From: Lachnospiraceae bacterium UBA3850
Lineage (GTDB): Bacteria; Bacillota; Clostridia; Lachnospirales; Lachnospiraceae
Length of the DNA stretch: 6,869 bases
NCBI GenBank assembly: GCA_002392655.1
Contig: DGHK01000062.1
Location: 1-6,869 of the forward strand
Direction of reading: 5' to 3'
The notes under the pieces are model-generated. The model made no database searches. It was not told the origin of the DNA and saw only the letters and a program-made list of their open reading frames with translations. Position 1 is the stretch's first letter, and each line of letters opens with the position of its first letter. Of this stretch, positions 6,287-6,869 are shown piece after piece. A program made the translations under genes and the position numbers.

Positions 6287-6869
6287 TTACTTAAAAGGAT
6301 TCTCTGATGGATATCTGTCGTTTGCCGGACGATTATATTCAATCTCATCTAATTCTACGCCGATAAACTTAAATACCTCGAATAGAAGTCTTCCGTTATG
6401 ATGGAAAGTGATTGCTGCATGATGTGGATAATTCTTTTCTACAAGTACATGTCTGTAGAATCTTCCCATCTCAGGAACTGCGAATATTCCGATTGAACCA
6501 AATGATCTGGTTCTTACAGGAAGTATCTCACCTTCAGCAACGTAGGCTCTGAGCTTAGAATCTGATGTACTCTGAAGTCTGTAAACAGTTGCCTCACCCG
6601 GAATAAGATCTCCTTCAAGTGTTCCGTTTGTAACTTCTTCAGGAAGTGTTCTTGCCATAATCTTCTGGTTCTTCATCTCATGGAAGGCAAGCTTGGTAGT
6701 ACATGTGTTTCCGCAATGGAATCCCATAAATGTATCCTTTATTGTATAGTCATAATCGAACTTACCCTTGATTTCTTCCTCGAACATATCCTTTGGAACT
6801 GAGTTATTGATATCAAGAAGTGTAACTGCATCATCAGATACAAGCTGACCGATATACTCTGAAAGTGCT
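6287..6869 (-). CDS. L-fucose/L-arabinose isomerase family protein, 3' part only
   Basis: Aldose-ketose isomerase of the FucI/AraA fold. The frame is open to the window edge: 193 residues are visible, and the ATG at 6787 is internal because coding sequence continues before it with good family character (SEYIGQLV, LLDINN). Family members are usually near 480-590 residues, so more than half lies outside. Visible marks: D19 in LLDINN, H51 in GFHCGNT, and the H149-H150 pair in EKNYPHHAAITFHH. These match by position the Asp/Glu and His ligands of the catalytic Mn(II) in this superfamily; the other acidic ligand would be upstream of the window. The C-terminus ends PSENPFK. It is cytoplasmic and is followed by xylB and galM, so its ketose product is presumably a xylulokinase substrate. 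It is not the TIM-barrel XylA. The real substrate (L-arabinose, D-arabinose, L-fucose or another) cannot be told from this fragment. Confidence 0.85.
   Translation of the reverse strand, partial: ALSEYIGQLVSDDAVTLLDINNSVPKDMFEEEIKGKFDYDYTIKDTFMGFHCGNTCTTKLAFHEMKNQKIMARTLPEEVTNGTLEGDLIPGEATVYRLQSTSDSKLRAYVAEGEILPVRTRSFGSIGIFAVPEMGRFYRHVLVEKNYPHHAAITFHHNGRLLFEVFKFIGVELDEIEYNRPANDRYPSENPFK

Noticed and set aside
6287..6787. A separate 166-residue protein starting at the ATG at 6787
   Set aside because: The same frame continues without a stop to the window edge with family-like sequence, and no ribosome site precedes this ATG, so it is an internal Met of a longer isomerase.
1..6869. CRISPR array, tRNA/rRNA genes, insertion sequences or attachment sites
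   Set aside because: No regular spaced repeats, no cloverleaf-like stretches, no transposase frames and no terminal inverted repeats were seen; nearly all of the window is accounted for by the six sugar genes.

Overview
The window holds one sugar uptake and catabolism locus, with every gene on the minus strand, so it reads from right to left. The organism is probably a Firmicute of the Lachnospiraceae type (Butyrivibrio/Roseburia/Coprococcus-like). The evidence is the moderately AT-rich DNA, strong AGGAGG ribosome sites, a lipoprotein binding protein with a Thr/Glu/Ala/Asp-rich linker after the lipobox cysteine, and a CUT1 transporter with no ATPase gene beside it. The genus cannot be fixed from this sequence.

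Layout in transcription order. 6869-6287: 3' portion of an L-fucose/L-arabinose-isomerase-family gene, with its start outside the window. 6286-6176: spacer with a GC-based stem-loop. 6175-4718: xylulokinase (xylB). 4697-3648: aldose 1-epimerase (galM). 3647-3452: a 196-bp regulatory gap with a consensus -10 box, a 21-bp-spaced direct repeat, a perfect 10-bp-stem hairpin and a 12-bp palindrome. 3451-1994: sugar-binding lipoprotein. 1993-1881: spacer with a 15-bp-stem hairpin. 1880-882: first (MalF-type) permease. 882-1: second (MalG-type) permease, overlapping the first by one base and lacking only its extreme C-terminus at the window edge.

How the parts fit. The lipoprotein captures a sugar or short oligosaccharide and passes it to the two-permease channel, presumably powered by a shared MsmX/UgpC-type ATPase encoded elsewhere. 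The mutarotase interconverts anomers, the isomerase makes a ketose, and xylulokinase phosphorylates it, most simply D-xylulose to D-xylulose 5-phosphate for the pentose phosphate or phosphoketolase route. The isomerase is not a classical XylA, so the exact sugar remains the main open question.

The coding content belongs to well-known families and I see no new defence, mobile or RNA-guided system. The most interesting non-coding structure is the 3452-3647 gap, which looks like a regulated promoter with a structured leader, together with two intercistronic hairpins that probably tune relative expression of the genes.
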